This document shows positions 45,891 through 57,389 of a stretch of DNA of 64,000 nt, one piece after another. Origin of the DNA: Alcanivorax quisquiliarum (GTDB lineage: Bacteria; Pseudomonadota; Gammaproteobacteria; Pseudomonadales; Alcanivoracaceae). The notes under the pieces were generated by a model that searched no databases, was not told the DNA's origin, and saw only the letters and a list, made by a program, of their open reading frames with translations. Position numbers and translations under genes: made by a program. The DNA lies in the NCBI RefSeq assembly GCF_023051175.1, contig NZ_JALKII010000009.1, forward strand, positions 57,668 to 121,667, given 5' to 3'. The first letter of the stretch is position 1; each line of letters begins with the position of its first letter.

Positions 45891-48716
45891 ATGGACAAGA
45901 TTCAGGTGCGTGGTGCGCGCACGCATAATCTCAAAAACGTCGATCTGGATATCCCCCGCGACAAGCTGGTGGTGATCACGGGCTTGTCCGGCTCCGGCAA
46001 GTCTTCGCTGGCGTTCGATACGCTGTACGCCGAGGGCCAGCGCCGTTATGTGGAATCGCTCTCCACTTACGCACGGCAGTTTCTGTCCATGATGGAAAAG
46101 CCCGATGTGGATCATATCGAGGGGCTGTCGCCGGCAATCTCCATCGAGCAGAAATCGACCAGCCATAACCCGCGTTCCACGGTGGGCACCATCACCGAGA
46201 TTTATGACTACCTGAGACTACTGTTCGCCAGAGTGGGCGAGCCCCGCTGCCCCGAACATGACGCCCCGCTGGCCGCGCAAACGGTGAGCCAGATGGTGGA
46301 TCAGGTGCTGGCACAGCCCGAAGGGGCACGCCTGATGCTGCTGGCGCCTGTCGTGCGCGACAAGAAGGGCGAGCATCTGCATCTGTTTGATCAATTGCGT
46401 GCCCAGGGCTTTGTGCGTGCGCGGGTGAATGGCCGCATCACCGATCTGGATGATGTGCCCGCGCTGGACAAGAAAAAGAAGCATTCGATAGAAGTGGTGG
46501 TCGATCGGTTCAAGGTACGCGACGATCTGCAAAACCGCCTGGCCGAATCGTTTGAAACTGCGCTTGAGCTGGCCGACGGCATCGCTGTGGTGGCGCCAAT
46601 GGACAGCAGCGGTGAAGAGCATGTGTTTTCCGCCCGCTTTGCCTGCCCGCACTGTGGCTACAGCATCCCCGAGCTGGAGCCACGGCTGTTCTCGTTCAAC
46701 AACCCGGCTGGCGCATGCCCCACTTGCGATGGCCTGGGGGTGCAGCAGTTTTTTGACGAAGACAAGATTGTCGTTGCGCCCGCTTCCTCGCTGGCAGCGG
46801 GGGCTATTCGCGGCTGGGATCGCCGCAATGTTTATTATTTCCAGATGCTGACCTCGCTGGCGACGCACCTCGGCTTTGATATTGATGCCTCGTTCAGCAA
46901 GTTGCCCAAGGCCGTGCGCCGCAAGATTCTCTACGGCACCGGCAATGAGGCTGTCGAGTTCCGCTACCTCAACGATCGCGGCGATATCGTCAAGCGGCAC
47001 CACCCGTTCGAGGGGATCATTCCGAACATGGAGCGGCGCTATCGGGAAACCGAATCCGACGCCGTGCGTGAAGACCTCGCAACACTTCTCAGCACGTCAG
47101 ACTGCCAGGAATGCCATGGCTCGCGCCTGCGCGAAGCGGCCCGGCATGTGTTCATCGATGATCGCACCCTGCCCGATCTTGTGCGTCTGCCTGTGGGCCG
47201 CTCAAGTGACTATTTTGGCCAGCTGAAGCTGCCGGGGCACAAAGGCGAGATCGCCGACAAGATCCTCAAGGAAATCCGTGATCGCCTGCAATTTCTGGTC
47301 AACGTGGGGCTGGATTACCTTTCCCTGGCACGTAACGCGGACACCCTTTCCGGTGGTGAGGCGCAACGCATTCGACTGGCCTCTCAAATTGGTGCCGGCC
47401 TGGTGGGGGTGATGTATGTGCTGGACGAGCCTTCCATCGGGCTCCATCAGCGCGACAACGAACGGTTGCTCGAAACACTCAATCGGCTGCGCGATCTCGG
47501 TAATACAGTGATTGTGGTGGAGCACGATGAAGACGCTATCCGGGCGGCGGATCATGTGATCGACATCGGCCCAGGCGCCGGCGTCCACGGCGGTGAGATC
47601 ATCGCACAAGGCACTGCCAGGCAGATCGCCAGCAACCGCAACTCCATCACCGGCGACTATCTCTCCGGCCGCAAGCGGATTGCCGTGCCGGCCGAGCGCC
47701 TGCCTTCCAGCGACAAGTGGCTGACGCTGAGCGGCGCCAGCGGCAACAACCTTCAAGGTGCCACCCTCAAGCTGCCGGTGGGGCTGATGACGTGCATCAC
47801 CGGCGTATCCGGCTCGGGCAAATCGACGCTGATCAATAACACCTTGTACCCGGAAGCTGCCACCCACCTGAACGGCGCGACCACTCTGAAAGCAGCGCCG
47901 CATCAGGGCATCAGCGGCCTGGAGCATTTCGACAAGGTAATCGACATTGATCAAAGCCCGATCGGGCGCACGCCACGCTCCAACCCGGCCACTTACACCG
48001 GGTTGTTCACACCTATTCGTGATCTGTTTGCCGGCACGCAGGAGGCCCGCGCGCGAGGCTACAAGGCCGGGCGTTTCAGCTTCAACGTGCGCGGCGGCCG
48101 CTGTGAGGCGTGCCAGGGCGATGGCGTCATCAAGGTCGAAATGCACTTTCTGGCAGATATTTACGTGCCATGCGAGGTCTGTCAGGGCAAGCGCTATAAC
48201 CGGGAAACGCTGGAGATTCTCTATAAAGGCAAGAACATCTTTGAAGTGCTGGAGATGACCGTTGAAGAAGCCCGCGAATTCTTCGACGCGGTGCCGGCGC
48301 TGGCGCGCAAACTGCAAACACTGATTGATGTGGGTCTGAGCTATATCACGCTGGGCCAGGCAGCCACCACACTCTCCGGTGGCGAGGCGCAGCGAGTGAA
48401 GCTGGCGCGTGAGCTGTCCAAACGCGACACCGGGCGCACACTCTATATTCTGGATGAACCGACCACCGGGCTACATTTTCATGATATCCAGCAGCTGCTC
48501 GGCGTGCTGTTCCGCCTGCGTGAGCACGGCAACACCATTGTGGTGATCGAACACAATCTGGACGTCATCAAGACCGCCGACTGGATTGTGGATCTGGGGC
48601 CGGAAGGCGGTGATGGCGGCGGCCAGATTATTGCGGAAGGCACGCCGGAAGATGTCGCCAAAGTGAAAGGCAGCCACACTGGTCGCTTTCTGAAAACGAT
48701 TCTCGCGCAGCATTAA
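45891..48716 (+). CDS. uvrA: Excinuclease ABC subunit A
   Basis: DNA damage recognition ATPase of nucleotide excision repair, 941 residues. Two ABC modules: Walker [15 protein letters not shown] near the start and [14 protein letters not shown] in the second half; signatures LSGGEAQRI and [12 protein letters not shown]; Walker [12 protein letters not shown] and [11 protein letters not shown]. Zinc modules CPHCGY...CPTCDG and CEACQGDG...CEVCQGKRY. Length normal. Preceded by a 267-bp spacer without a recognised SOS box. Neighbours MFS, ssb and rplQ match the Pseudomonas order. Confidence 0.98.
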   Translation: MDKIQVRGARTHNLKNVDLDIPRDKLVVITGLSGSGKSSLAFDTLYAEGQRRYVESLSTYARQFLSMMEKPDVDHIEGLSPAISIEQKSTSHNPRSTVGTITEIYDYLRLLFARVGEPRCPEHDAPLAAQTVSQMVDQVLAQPEGARLMLLAPVVRDKKGEHLHLFDQLRAQGFVRARVNGRITDLDDVPALDKKKKHSIEVVVDRFKVRDDLQNRLAESFETALELADGIAVVAPMDSSGEEHVFSARFACPHCGYSIPELEPRLFSFNNPAGACPTCDGLGVQQFFDEDKIVVAPASSLAAGAIRGWDRRNVYYFQMLTSLATHLGFDIDASFSKLPKAVRRKILYGTGNEAVEFRYLNDRGDIVKRHHPFEGIIPNMERRYRETESDAVREDLATLLSTSDCQECHGSRLREAARHVFIDDRTLPDLVRLPVGRSSDYFGQLKLPGHKGEIADKILKEIRDRLQFLVNVGLDYLSLARNADTLSGGEAQRIRLASQIGAGLVGVMYVLDEPSIGLHQRDNERLLETLNRLRDLGNTVIVVEHDEDAIRAADHVIDIGPGAGVHGGEIIAQGTARQIASNRNSITGDYLSGRKRIAVPAERLPSSDKWLTLSGASGNNLQGATLKLPVGLMTCITGVSGSGKSTLINNTLYPEAATHLNGATTLKAAPHQGISGLEHFDKVIDIDQSPIGRTPRSNPATYTGLFTPIRDLFAGTQEARARGYKAGRFSFNVRGGRCEACQGDGVIKVEMHFLADIYVPCEVCQGKRYNRETLEILYKGKNIFEVLEMTVEEAREFFDAVPALARKLQTLIDVGLSYITLGQAATTLSGGEAQRVKLARELSKRDTGRTLYILDEPTTGLHFHDIQQLLGVLFRLREHGNTIVVIEHNLDVIKTADWIVDLGPEGGDGGGQIIAEGTPEDVAKVKGSHTGRFLKTILAQH

Positions 48717-48805
48717 GCTGCGCATCCGGGGTGCCGCTGCTCGGTAAGCGGCAGCCCGCCAGATAACACCATTACAAAAAACGCCAAACAACCAGGGGAA
48801 GGTCG

Positions 48806-49651
48806 ATGTTGCGCTATGGCTTGGTTACAGCTTGCTGTTTCTCCGCCCTGCTTTCACTGTCCGGCTGCACAGCCATAGGGCAGTTTGTAGAGGGCTTCCA
48901 ATGTGAGCAGGCATGTGTTGACGAGCTCCGGTACACGGAGCTGGGTACTCGCGAACACTCACAATTGTTGATACTGCCGCCGCTTTATACCGTCTCCGTA
49001 CGGCACGGCGATGACACCGAGATCGAACGGGAGCAGCATCTCGACAGCAGCCTGGCTTTTGCGTTGGCTGCGCAAGTAAGCTCCGCAGCCAGCGCTTACC
49101 AGATTGATTTGCGGCCCGTGAGCCTCGGGCCCGATGCCGAAGCCAGTCTCCGCGCTCTTCTGGAAGCACTTTGGGAGGCGCCTCGCGACCCCGGATCCGT
49201 TCGCTCGGAAACACCCCTGTTCGGCCTCGGTGCGCCGCCAGTGAAAAGCCAGCTCCTCGACAGCCATCTGGCCTTGCCGGGCTGGGCGCCGGAATTGCTT
49301 GCGGAGAGCTGCTGCGCGCTACTTTTTCGCCTCAACGGCTGGCGCTACACCCGGAACGCTGCGGCAGCGAAAACCGGCACTGCCATCGCATTCAGTGCCA
49401 TGCCGGGCGGCAGTGGCTACCTCCCGCCCACTAGCGATGTGATAGCCGACGCTGTTGTCGTACGCCTGGATGACGGCGCGGTATTGTGGTCTGCACAATA
49501 TATTGGCCCGGCTGCGCCCATTGCCTTGCGACGCCTGGTTCTGCCGTACCTGAGCACCACCTACAACAGCAACACCGCTTTGAGGCGAGAGAGCGCGAGC
49601 CTGCCATCGCCCCGCCCGCCGCAGCAAGGCGCCGCGCTTCAGGATGGCTGA
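48806..49651 (+). CDS. Hypothetical lipoprotein
   Basis: A 281-residue protein with a lipoprotein signal ending LSLSGC (Cys21). Behind GGGGAAGG and ATG 48806. The mature part shows ELRYTELGTREHSQLLILPPLYTVSVRHGDD, then CCALLFRLNGWRYT and a Ser/Pro-rich tail. Four cysteines (C33, C37 and the CC pair) could form disulfides. I do not recognise a family. It lies between uvrA and rplQ, in the spot where catalase and bacterioferritin genes occur in Pseudomonas. No link to ribosomes or repair can be claimed. Confidence 0.75.
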   Translation: MLRYGLVTACCFSALLSLSGCTAIGQFVEGFQCEQACVDELRYTELGTREHSQLLILPPLYTVSVRHGDDTEIEREQHLDSSLAFALAAQVSSAASAYQIDLRPVSLGPDAEASLRALLEALWEAPRDPGSVRSETPLFGLGAPPVKSQLLDSHLALPGWAPELLAESCCALLFRLNGWRYTRNAAAAKTGTAIAFSAMPGGSGYLPPTSDVIADAVVVRLDDGAVLWSAQYIGPAAPIALRRLVLPYLSTTYNSNTALRRESASLPSPRPPQQGAALQDG

Positions 49652-49910
49652 GCCTGCTTCGCCCATATCAGCACGAGGTAGTTATCCAGAGCGGCGTGGC
49701 CTGCACGTCAAGCCCAGGGCGCTCTCAACAAGCGCTCAGCGCACAGGGCCTTCCCACAGGAAGGGTAGCTGGCAGCACGGGCATTATCCCCGGTGCCGAT
49801 GGGGGAGTGCTTTTGGCCAAGTAGCCCGCGAGTTCATGCTGAAAGTATCAAGCAGGCTGCTGTGCTGGATCGATCTTCTGCCAGATCCGGTATTTTCACC
49901 GGCACAAAAC
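49652..49910. other. Spacer between the hypothetical lipoprotein and the ribosomal operon
   Basis: About 260 bp before the rplQ terminator; no gene supported. A small hairpin (CCGGTATTTTCACCGG, near 49887-49902) is next to the terminator. Confidence 0.45.
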
Positions 49911-49936
49911 AAAAAAGCCGGGCTTGGCCCGGCTTT
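49911..49936 (-). terminator. Terminator of the ribosomal superoperon after rplQ
   Basis: On the minus strand AAAGCCGGGC, loop CAA, GCCCGGCTTT with a six-T run to 49911. It is 23 bp past the rplQ stop. Confidence 0.92.
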
Positions 49937-49959
49937 CGTGTTTTTGACAATGACCAGCC

Positions 49960-50352
49960 TTATTCGGCCTCGGCCTCTGCCACGGCGCCGCCTTGCGGGC
50001 GATCCACCAGCTCGACATACGCCATCGGCGCGTTGTCGCCTGCGCGGAAGCCCATTTTCAGGACGCGCATATAACCACCGGGGCGCTCTTTGTAGCGCGG
50101 GCCGAGGTCGTTGAACAGGATGCCTACGGCTTCCTTGGAACGAGTCCGGGCAAACGCCAGGCGACGATTCGCCACGGAATCCTGCTTCGCCAGAGTGATC
50201 AGCGGCTCAGCGACGCGACGCAGCTCTTTGGCTTTCGGCAAGGTTGTCTTGATTGCACCGTGTTCGAACAGCGACACCGCCATGTTGCGGAACATCGCTT
50301 CGCGATGCGCGCTGGTCCGGTTGAACTTTCTGCCACTTTTGCGATGACGCAT
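49960..50352 (-). CDS. rplQ: 50S ribosomal protein L17
   Basis: A 130-residue basic protein starting [28 protein letters not shown], the L17 signature, with an acidic Ala/Glu tail. Last gene of the alpha operon, 68 bp after rpoA. Confidence 0.98.
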   Translation of the reverse strand: MRHRKSGRKFNRTSAHREAMFRNMAVSLFEHGAIKTTLPKAKELRRVAEPLITLAKQDSVANRRLAFARTRSKEAVGILFNDLGPRYKERPGGYMRVLKMGFRAGDNAPMAYVELVDRPQGGAVAEAEAE

Positions 50353-50420
50353 GGTTCCGTTTCCTTAAGATTCGGGGCGTCTCTCGACGCCCGCACACTG
50401 CAAGATAATAAATTTGGCGC

Positions 50421-51428
50421 TTAGCGCAGTTTGTGCGTCAGGCGGTCATCGTCGCGCAGGCTTGCCGGTGGCCAGCTTTCCAGGCGCATCCCGAGGGACA
50501 GGCCTTTGGATGCCAGCACATCCTTGATTTCTGTCAGCGACTTCTTGCCCAGGTTCGGGGTCTTGAGCAGCTCTACTTCGGTGCGCTGTACCAGATCACC
50601 GATGTAGTAAATGTTCTCTGCTTTCAGACAGTTAGCCGAACGCACTGTCAGTTCCAGATCGTCCACCGGGCGCAGCAGAATCGGATCGACTTCTTCGCGC
50701 TCCTGTTTCGGCTCCGGCTTGCGGTCCTGCTCCAGATCGACAAACACGGCAATCTGCTGTTGCAGAATCGTCGCGGCGGAACGAATGGCATCTTCGGGAT
50801 CGATGGTGCCATTGGTTTCCAGGTCGATCACCAGCTTGTCCAGGTCGGTGCGCTGCTCGACCCGCGCGGCTTCCACCACATAGGCCACACGCAACACCGG
50901 GCTGTAGCTGGCATCCAGTTGCAGGCGGCCGATACCACGGGTCTCGTCTTCGTCGCTCAGGCGCGCATCCGCTGCCACGTAGCCACGGCCCTGGGTCACC
51001 TTGAGCTTCATTTTGAGCTCAGTGTCACCCGTAATATTGCAAATCACATGCTCCGGATTGACGATTTCAACGCTGTGATCGCGCTGAATGTCACCGGCTG
51101 TTACCACGCCCGGGCCTTTCTTGCTCAGCTCCAGGATGGCCTCGTCGCGGTCGTGCATGCGCAGCGCGACACCTTTGAGGTTCAGCAGGATGTTGATGAC
51201 ATCTTCCTGCACACCCTCAACGGTGGAGTACTCGTGCTGCACACCTTCGATCTCGGCTTCGGTAATGGCGCTGCCTTGCATGCTGGAAAGCAGAATGCGG
51301 CGCAGCGCAGTACCGAGGGTGTGGCCGAAACCACGCTCGAGGGGCTCCAGCACAACCTTTGCATGAGTCGGGCTGATCGCGTTGATGGCGATCGAGCGAG
51401 GCGTGAGAAAGTCGTTCACGGCGGTCAT
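50421..51428 (-). CDS. rpoA: RNA polymerase alpha subunit
   Basis: A 335-residue subunit that starts polymerase assembly. Alpha-NTD ([24 protein letters not shown]) dimerises and binds beta/beta'; alpha-CTD (residues about 250-325; [41 protein letters not shown]) binds UP elements and activators. Length close to E. coli (329). Between rpsD and rplQ as in the alpha operon. Confidence 0.99.
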   Translation of the reverse strand: MTAVNDFLTPRSIAINAISPTHAKVVLEPLERGFGHTLGTALRRILLSSMQGSAITEAEIEGVQHEYSTVEGVQEDVINILLNLKGVALRMHDRDEAILELSKKGPGVVTAGDIQRDHSVEIVNPEHVICNITGDTELKMKLKVTQGRGYVAADARLSDEDETRGIGRLQLDASYSPVLRVAYVVEAARVEQRTDLDKLVIDLETNGTIDPEDAIRSAATILQQQIAVFVDLEQDRKPEPKQEREEVDPILLRPVDDLELTVRSANCLKAENIYYIGDLVQRTEVELLKTPNLGKKSLTEIKDVLASKGLSLGMRLESWPPASLRDDDRLTHKLR

Positions 51429-51448
51429 AGGGCTCCCTCAGGCTGTGC

Positions 51449-52075
51449 TTACTTGGAATACAGCTCGACGATCAGGTTTTCATTGATCTCGGCCGGCAGG
51501 TCGATACGCTCAGGCAGTGCCTTCAAAGTACCTTCCAGCTTTTTCTCGTCCACTTCGAGCCAGCTTGCGAATCCGCGCTGTTGAGCCAGTTCCATCGCGT
51601 TTTTGACACGCAGCTGGTTTCTGGCTTTCTCGCGTACGGCTACCACATCGCCGGGGCGAACCTGATAGGACGCCACGTTCACGGTCTGGCCGTTCACGGT
51701 GATGGCACGGTGAGACACCAGCTGGCGAGCTTCGGCGCGCGTTGCTCCAAAGCCCATGCGGTAAACTACGTTGTCCAGACGGCCTTCCAGCAGTTGCAAC
51801 AGCACTTCGCCGGTTGCACCTTTGGAGCCCGCTGCTTTCTTGTAGTAACCACGGAACTGTTTTTCCAGCACACCGTACATACGGCGCACTTTCTGTTTTT
51901 CACGCAGTTGCAGGCCGTACTCCGACAGACGGCTCTGGCGACGGCTGGCCGCCGCTGCACCCGGCGGTTGATCCGCCTTGCACTTGGAATCCAGAGGGCG
52001 AATACCGCTCTTCAGAAACAGGTCGGTGCCTTCACGACGGGAAAGCTTGCACTTGGGACCGATGTATCTTGCCAT
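51449..52075 (-). CDS. rpsD: 30S ribosomal protein S4
   Basis: A 208-residue primary 16S binder starting [24 protein letters not shown], with the S4 RNA-binding domain ([32 protein letters not shown]). The N-terminal zinc cysteines are missing apart from C9 (and C33), as is common in gammaproteobacteria. In E. coli S4 represses the alpha operon through the rpsM leader; the leader at 52872-52935 is a candidate target. Confidence 0.98.
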   Translation of the reverse strand: MARYIGPKCKLSRREGTDLFLKSGIRPLDSKCKADQPPGAAAASRRQSRLSEYGLQLREKQKVRRMYGVLEKQFRGYYKKAAGSKGATGEVLLQLLEGRLDNVVYRMGFGATRAEARQLVSHRAITVNGQTVNVASYQVRPGDVVAVREKARNQLRVKNAMELAQQRGFASWLEVDEKKLEGTLKALPERIDLPAEINENLIVELYSK

Positions 52076-52091
52076 CTTGCTCTAACTCCCG

Positions 52092-52490
52092 TTACACGCG
52101 GCGTTTTTTCGGCGGCCGGCAGCCGTTGTGCGGAATCGGTGTGACGTCGGAAATGCTGGTGATCTTGTAACCACAAGCATTCAGTGCGCGCACCGAGGAT
52201 TCACGACCTGGGCCCGGGCCTTTCACCCGCACTTCCAGGTTCTTCAGACCGTAGTCCTTCGCCGCGTTGCCGGCGTTCTCTGCCGCTACCTGGGCAGCGA
52301 ACGGAGTGCTCTTGCGCGAGCCGCGGAACCCGGCACCACCCGAGGTCGCCCAGGACAGGACATTGCCCTGGCGATCAGAGATGGTGATGATCGTGTTGTT
52401 GAAGGACGCATGTACGTGCGCAATACCGTCCGCTACCGTCCGGGTAACTTTCTTACGGCGAGCGCCGGTGTCTTTCTTTGACTTTGCCAT
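52092..52490 (-). CDS. rpsK: 30S ribosomal protein S11
   Basis: A 132-residue protein of the 30S platform: [43 protein letters not shown] and the C-terminal [13 protein letters not shown]. The gene is 16 bp upstream of rpsD. Confidence 0.98.
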   Translation of the reverse strand: MAKSKKDTGARRKKVTRTVADGIAHVHASFNNTIITISDRQGNVLSWATSGGAGFRGSRKSTPFAAQVAAENAGNAAKDYGLKNLEVRVKGPGPGRESSVRALNACGYKITSISDVTPIPHNGCRPPKKRRV

Positions 52491-52514
52491 AATAAATGCC
52501 TAGCCCGAATCAGT

Positions 52515-52871
52515 TTACTTGCGGATCGGTTTACGCGGGCCCTTGCGGGTCCGGGCGTTGGTCTTGGTGCGCTGGCCACGCAGCGGCAGGCTGCGGCGGT
52601 GACGAATGCCACGGAAGCACCCCATGTCCATCAATCGCTTGATGTTCATGCTGACTTCACGGCGCAGATCGCCTTCAACCGTGATCTTGGCCACTTCGCC
52701 CCGGATCTGGTCCAGCTGCTCTTCGCTCAGCTCACGAATCTTGGTGGTCGGCGCAATCCCCGTAGCTTCCAGAATCTTGTGTGCCGTGGTGCGGCCGATT
52801 CCATAGACGTAGGTCAGCGAGATCACCGCATGCTTGTTATCCGGGATGTTGACGCCTGCAATACGGGCCAT
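52515..52871 (-). CDS. rpsM: 30S ribosomal protein S13
   Basis: A 118-residue 30S head protein starting [26 protein letters not shown] and ending with the basic tail [15 protein letters not shown]. First gene of the alpha operon, preceded by its own promoter and leader. Confidence 0.98.
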   Translation of the reverse strand: MARIAGVNIPDNKHAVISLTYVYGIGRTTAHKILEATGIAPTTKIRELSEEQLDQIRGEVAKITVEGDLRREVSMNIKRLMDMGCFRGIRHRRSLPLRGQRTKTNARTRKGPRKPIRK

Positions 52872-52930
52872 CCAAATTTCTCCGCTTAACGCAACTATTC
52901 AATGCCAGCCGGGGCCGCAACCCCAAAGGG
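52872..52930 (-). promoter_or_regulatory. Alpha operon leader (possible S4-responsive region)
   Basis: About 60 nt between the predicted start of transcription and the rpsM ATG. It contains complementary CCCTTTGGGG and GCCCC/GGC segments that could fold over the GGAG ribosome site. In E. coli the same place forms an S4-binding pseudoknot; I have not shown that this one folds alike. Confidence 0.35.
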
Positions 52931-52935
52931 CGCGA

Positions 52936-52964
52936 ATAGTATCCTCAGACTGGCAATTTTTCAA
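52936..52964 (-). promoter_or_regulatory. Alpha operon promoter upstream of rpsM
   Basis: On the minus strand TTGAAA (52964-52959), 17 bp, TACTAT (52941-52936). It lies between rpmJ and rpsM, the position of the E. coli alpha promoter. Confidence 0.65.
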
Positions 52965-53006
52965 CTTAACCCTGCCAGAAGCCATGATCGGGGTATAAAC
53001 GCCCGA

Positions 53007-53123
53007 TCAGCCCTGACGCTGCTTGTGCCGCGGCTCGGCACTGCAAATGACCATTACCCGGCCTTTACGGCGGACAATCTTGCAGTTACGGCACACTTTC
53101 TTGACTGAAGCCTGAACCTTCAT
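53007..53123 (-). CDS. rpmJ: 50S ribosomal protein L36 (zinc-binding form)
   Basis: A 38-residue protein, [20 protein letters not shown] onward, with C11, C14, C27 and H33, so the zinc-binding form is kept. It lies between secY and rpsM. Confidence 0.97.
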   Translation of the reverse strand: MKVQASVKKVCRNCKIVRRKGRVMVICSAEPRHKQRQG

Positions 53124-53162
53124 TGCTTTCGCCTCGCTGTTACTACGCCCGCTACGACTGCC

Positions 53163-54536
53163 TCAGCGCACCAGGCCGGTGCCGCCATAGCCTTTCAGAT
53201 TCGCTTTCTTCATCAGCTTTTCGTACTGGGTGGACATCAGCTGGGCATTCACCTGCGCCCAGAAATCCATGACCACAACCACCACGATCAGCAGGGACGT
53301 GCCGCCAAGATAGAACGGGACGTTCCAGATACCTTGCAGGAACAGCGGCATCAGGCACACCAGTGTCATGTAGGTTGCACCAACCAGTGTCAGGCGGCCC
53401 ATGACTGTATCGATGTACCGGGCAGACTGCTCGCCCGGACGAATGCCCGGAATATAGGCACCCGACTTCTTCAGGTTATCCGCCACATCCTTGGGGTTGA
53501 ACATCAACGCCGCATAGAAGTAGCAGAAGAACACAATGCCTACTGTAAACAGCAGGATATACAGCGGCGAACCCGGCATCAGCGCATCGGTGGTGACACG
53601 CATCGCGTTCGCCCACCAGCTGTCACCGCTGCCCGCAAACCATTGGCTGATGGATGCCGGGAACAGCAGGATCGAGCTGGCGAAAATCGCCGGAATAACC
53701 CCTGCCATGTTCACTTTCAGCGGCAGATGGCTCTGCTGCGCTGCATACATCCGGCGGCCTTGCTGTCGGCGTGCGTAGTTCACCGTAATCCGACGCTGGC
53801 CACGCTCGAAGAACACCACTGCAAAGACTACCGCCACGGCGATCACAAGCACTGCCAGCATGATCAGCAGATTCATCTCGCCCTGGCGCGTTGCCTCGAA
53901 GGTCTGCGCCACCGCACCGGGCAGGCCGGCAACAATCCCGGCGAAGATCAGCATCGAGATGCCGTTGCCGATGCCGCGCTCGGTAATCTGCTCGCCCAGC
54001 CACATCAGGAACACCGAACCGGTCACCAGCGACGTCACCGCCACAAAGTAGAACGAGAAGATGTCCATGGTGGCGGGGTTCACCGGCACCAGGGTGACAT
54101 TCTGGCTGTATAGCCCGGCTGCCACACCAAACGACTGGATCAACGCCAGCACGACCGTGAGATATCGGGTGTACTGGGTGATCTTGCGACGGCCCTGCTC
54201 GCCCTCCTTGCGCAGCTGCTCAAGGGTCGGGTTTACCGCCGTCAGCAGCTGGATCACGATGGATGCGGTGATATAAGGCATCACACCCAGCGCGAAAATA
54301 CTCATGCGCTCCAGGGCCCCCCCGGAGAACATGTTGAACATTGCCAATACTGTGTCGCGGTTCTGGTCGAACAGACGCGCCATCGCATCCGGGTTGATCC
54401 CCGGTACCGGGATGTGCGCGCCGATCCGAAACACCACCAGCGCCCCCAGCAAAAAGCCGATACGGCGCCACAGGCCGCTCATCGCGGACCCGTCGGGTGT
54501 GTTCTGACTCAGTGTCTGTGCACGGTTCTTGGCCAT
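53163..54536 (-). CDS. secY: Preprotein translocase subunit SecY
   Basis: A 457-residue channel of the Sec translocon with ten transmembrane segments. Landmarks: [28 protein letters not shown] at the start, a plug region with [27 protein letters not shown], and the C-terminal [15 protein letters not shown]. Start [11 protein letters not shown] is chosen; a longer frame reaches into rplO. Between rplO and rpmJ as in the spc operon. Confidence 0.98.
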   Translation of the reverse strand: MAKNRAQTLSQNTPDGSAMSGLWRRIGFLLGALVVFRIGAHIPVPGINPDAMARLFDQNRDTVLAMFNMFSGGALERMSIFALGVMPYITASIVIQLLTAVNPTLEQLRKEGEQGRRKITQYTRYLTVVLALIQSFGVAAGLYSQNVTLVPVNPATMDIFSFYFVAVTSLVTGSVFLMWLGEQITERGIGNGISMLIFAGIVAGLPGAVAQTFEATRQGEMNLLIMLAVLVIAVAVVFAVVFFERGQRRITVNYARRQQGRRMYAAQQSHLPLKVNMAGVIPAIFASSILLFPASISQWFAGSGDSWWANAMRVTTDALMPGSPLYILLFTVGIVFFCYFYAALMFNPKDVADNLKKSGAYIPGIRPGEQSARYIDTVMGRLTLVGATYMTLVCLMPLFLQGIWNVPFYLGGTSLLIVVVVVMDFWAQVNAQLMSTQYEKLMKKANLKGYGGTGLVR

Positions 54537-54549
54537 GTAGGACTGCCTT

Positions 54550-54984
54550 TTATTCCTCGACTTTCCCGCCGGCTTGCTCGATCGCTTCGCGGGCACCACG
54601 GGTAACCATAACACCACGTACGGTCAGTGCACGGTTCAGTTCACCGCTCAGTACAATCTTTGCACGCCGCATGTCGCCGCGAATCACGTTGGCTTTCTTC
54701 AGCGCGTCCAGATCCACCACATCGCCGTCGATCTTCGCCAGCTCGGCCAGGCGCACTTCACCAGTGCTCATTGCCTTGCGCGACGTGAAACCGAATTTCG
54801 GCAGGCGACGCTGCAACGGCATCTGACCGCCTTCGAAACCTGGCTTGACGGTGCCGCCCGAGCGGGACGTCTGACCTTTGTGACCGTGACCACCGGTTTT
54901 ACCCAGGCCACTGCCGATGCCGCGACCGACGCGCTTGCCGGACGGACGGGCGCCCGCGCCCGGGCTCAGTTCGTTCAGACGCAT
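54550..54984 (-). CDS. rplO: 50S ribosomal protein L15
   Basis: A 144-residue protein starting [26 protein letters not shown], equal to the E. coli length. An in-frame ATG two codons earlier overlaps the rpmD stop; the downstream ATG has the better AAGGAG spacing (7 nt) and matches the family N-terminus. Confidence 0.96.
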   Translation of the reverse strand: MRLNELSPGAGARPSGKRVGRGIGSGLGKTGGHGHKGQTSRSGGTVKPGFEGGQMPLQRRLPKFGFTSRKAMSTGEVRLAELAKIDGDVVDLDALKKANVIRGDMRRAKIVLSGELNRALTVRGVMVTRGAREAIEQAGGKVEE

Positions 54985-54986
54985 CG

Positions 54987-55172
54987 TCATTCTCCTTCCA
55001 CTCGCACCATGTACGAGACTTTATTGATCATGCCACGCACCGAAGGTGTGTCTTCCACCTCGACGGTGTGGCCGATACGGCGCAGCCCGAGGCCCCGTAC
55101 GCAGGCCTTGTGCTTTTCCAGCCGGCCAGAGGAGCTCTTCGTCTGGGTTACCTTGATCTTGTTAGCCGCCAT
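54987..55172 (-). CDS. rpmD: 50S ribosomal protein L30
   Basis: A 61-residue protein: [47 protein letters not shown]. It directly abuts rplO and follows rpsE by 28 bp. Confidence 0.97.
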   Translation of the reverse strand: MAANKIKVTQTKSSSGRLEKHKACVRGLGLRRIGHTVEVEDTPSVRGMINKVSYMVRVEGE

Positions 55173-55200
55173 CTTTCTGCTTCCGCCTGTTTCGCAAGAC

Positions 55201-55698
55201 TCAGTTCAGGATTTCTTCGAGGCTCTTGCCGCGCTTTGTAGCAATCTGCTCCGCCGACGTCATGGAACGCAGACCTTCGAATGTTGCCTGTACCACGTTT
55301 ACCGGGTTGGTAGACCCGTAGCACTTGGCCAGTACGTTCTGCACACCGGTCACTTCCAGCACGGCGCGCATGGCACCGCCGGCAATTACGCCCGTACCCT
55401 CAGAGGCCGGCTGCATGTACACCTTGGAGGCACCGTGCCGCGCCTTGATCGGGTGCTGAATGGTGGTGCCATCCAGATCCACCTGGATCATGTTACGGCG
55501 GGCAGCTTCCAGTGCTTTCTGGATCGCAGCCGGCACTTCACGCGCCTTGCCACGGCCGAAGCCTACTTTGCCCTTGCCATCGCCCACCACGGTCAGCGCG
55601 GTAAAAGCAAAGATACGCCCGCCTTTTACTACCTTGGCCACGCGGTTCACCTGAACCAGCTTTTCCTGCAGACCTTCGTTGGGATCAACTTTCGCCAT
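55201..55698 (-). CDS. rpsE: 30S ribosomal protein S5
   Basis: A 165-residue protein of the mRNA entry channel. [53 protein letters not shown] is the S5 double-stranded RNA-binding domain. Confidence 0.98.
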   Translation of the reverse strand: MAKVDPNEGLQEKLVQVNRVAKVVKGGRIFAFTALTVVGDGKGKVGFGRGKAREVPAAIQKALEAARRNMIQVDLDGTTIQHPIKARHGASKVYMQPASEGTGVIAGGAMRAVLEVTGVQNVLAKCYGSTNPVNVVQATFEGLRSMTSAEQIATKRGKSLEEILN

Positions 55699-55709
55699 AA
55701 CCTGTACCC

Positions 55710-56060
55710 TTAGAATTCAAGCCCGTTTTCACGCGCGGCATCGGCCAGCGCCTTGACCCGGCCATGGAACTTGAAGCCGGAGCGATCAAAGGCAACGCGC
55801 TCAACGCCAGCGGCCTTGGCACGCTCGGCAATCAGCTTGCCTACCGCCACGGCGGCTTCTGCATTACTGGTGGCGCTCGCACGCAACTCTTTCTCGACCG
55901 TGGATGCGCTGGCCAGCACTTTATCACCTTCTGCCGTCGTCACCTGAGCATAGATGTGACGCGGAGTGCGGTGTACGCAAAGACGAAGCGCGCCCAGTTC
56001 ACGGATTTTCATCCGGGTACGTTTTGCTCTACGTTGACGTGCTACTTTCTTGTCTGTCAT
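55710..56060 (-). CDS. rplR: 50S ribosomal protein L18
   Basis: A 116-residue 5S rRNA-binding protein, basic N-terminus [33 protein letters not shown] and ending [16 protein letters not shown]. Confidence 0.98.
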   Translation of the reverse strand: MTDKKVARQRRAKRTRMKIRELGALRLCVHRTPRHIYAQVTTAEGDKVLASASTVEKELRASATSNAEAAVAVGKLIAERAKAAGVERVAFDRSGFKFHGRVKALADAARENGLEF

Positions 56061-56077
56061 GTCTTCAGTCTCGACGG

Positions 56078-56611
56078 TTATTTCTTCTTGGCTTCCTTAC
56101 GGCGCACCTGCTCACCTGCATAGCGAACACCTTTGCCCTTGTAGGGCTCGGGCGGACGATACGCGCGAACGTTGGCGGCCACCTGGCCAATCAACTGCTT
56201 GTCGATACCCTTGAGGACAATTTCTGTCTGTGTCGGGGTTTCTGCTGTAACACCTTCCGGCAGCTCGTAAGCAACCGGATGGGAGAAACCGAGCGACAGG
56301 TTCAGAACCTTGCCTTGTGCCTGGGCACGATAACCTACGCCGACCAGCTCCAGCTTGCGCTCGAAGCCCGCGGAAACGCCAGTTACGATGTTGTCCAGCA
56401 GAGAACGCGTCGTGCCGGACAAGGCCCATGCCTGTTGCGACTCTTCTTGCGGACGTACCGTAAGGACGCCATCTTCAACCGCCACGGTCACCATGTCGTG
56501 CAGCACATGTTCAAGCGCGCCTTTGCCGCCCTTGATGGCTACACGCTGGCCGTCGATCTTGACTTCGACGCCCTGCGGCAGTTTGATCGGATTTTTCGCT
56601 ATTCTTGACAT
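56078..56611 (-). CDS. rplF: 50S ribosomal protein L6
   Basis: A 177-residue two-domain protein: [22 protein letters not shown], and the C-terminal signature [26 protein letters not shown]. Confidence 0.98.
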   Translation of the reverse strand: MSRIAKNPIKLPQGVEVKIDGQRVAIKGGKGALEHVLHDMVTVAVEDGVLTVRPQEESQQAWALSGTTRSLLDNIVTGVSAGFERKLELVGVGYRAQAQGKVLNLSLGFSHPVAYELPEGVTAETPTQTEIVLKGIDKQLIGQVAANVRAYRPPEPYKGKGVRYAGEQVRRKEAKKK

Positions 56612-56638
56612 TGCTGCACCTAACCCGTCTATGCCTTA

Positions 56639-57034
56639 TCAGGACACTTCGCAGATCAGCTCGCCGCCAACATTGGCCTTGCGCGCCGCGCGATCGCTCA
56701 TGAAGCCCTGGTTGGTGGATACGATCATCACACCCAGGCCGCCCTTTACCTTCGGGATATCGCCCGCACCGCGATAGATACGCAGCCCGGGTGTGCTCAC
56801 CCGCTTGATCTTCTCGATCACCGGCTGGCCTTCATAATATTTCAGCTCAATGGTCAGTACCGGCTTGGCCTGTTCGCCATTCACCGCGTAATCACCAATA
56901 TAACCTTCGTCTTGCAACACCTTGGCAATGGCCACCTTGGCGGTGGAAGAAGGGATATCCACTTTCGTCTTCTTCGCCATCTGCGCATTGCGAATACGGG
57001 TAAACATATCCGCCAGGGTATCTTGCATGCTCAT
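56639..57034 (-). CDS. rpsH: 30S ribosomal protein S8
   Basis: A 131-residue protein starting [22 protein letters not shown], same length class as E. coli. In E. coli S8 represses the spc operon by binding near rplE; such control is likely but not shown here. Confidence 0.98.
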   Translation of the reverse strand: MSMQDTLADMFTRIRNAQMAKKTKVDIPSSTAKVAIAKVLQDEGYIGDYAVNGEQAKPVLTIELKYYEGQPVIEKIKRVSTPGLRIYRGAGDIPKVKGGLGVMIVSTNQGFMSDRAARKANVGGELICEVS

Positions 57035-57072
57035 GCTGCTGTCGCTCCGCTACTCATGCCTTTGCAGGCTTC

Positions 57073-57378
57073 TTACCAGCTGGATTTCACCAGGCCCGGC
57101 ACATCACCGCGCATGGCCGCTTCCCGCAGTTTGTTCCGACCCAGACCGAACTTACGGTATACGCCGTGCGGACGGCCGGTGATGCGGCACCGGTTACGCT
57201 GGCGTGCACGAGCGGAGTCACGAGGCAGCTTCTGCAACTGCACCTGTGCGTCCCACTTGGCTTCCGCTTCAGCGTTGGGGTCGTGAATGATCGTTTTCAG
57301 TTCGGCACGCTTGGCAGCATACTTGGCAACCAGTTTGGCGCGCTTCTGCTCCCGGTTGATCATCGAGGTCTTTGCCAT
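57073..57378 (-). CDS. rpsN: 30S ribosomal protein S14 (long, zinc-free type)
   Basis: A 101-residue protein: [27 protein letters not shown], with [26 protein letters not shown]. The CxxC pairs of the zinc form are absent, as in E. coli. Confidence 0.98.
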   Translation of the reverse strand: MAKTSMINREQKRAKLVAKYAAKRAELKTIIHDPNAEAEAKWDAQVQLQKLPRDSARARQRNRCRITGRPHGVYRKFGLGRNKLREAAMRGDVPGLVKSSW

Positions 57379-57389
57379 GACAGCTCTCC

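Noticed and set aside
48732-48753. TGCCGCT/AGCGGCA stem after uvrA as terminator
   Set aside because: Only 7 bp and no T-tract; kept out of the feature list.
49644-50114. Plus-strand frames from the lipoprotein 3' end into rplQ
   Set aside because: They run antisense through the rplQ terminator and coding region with no ribosome binding site.
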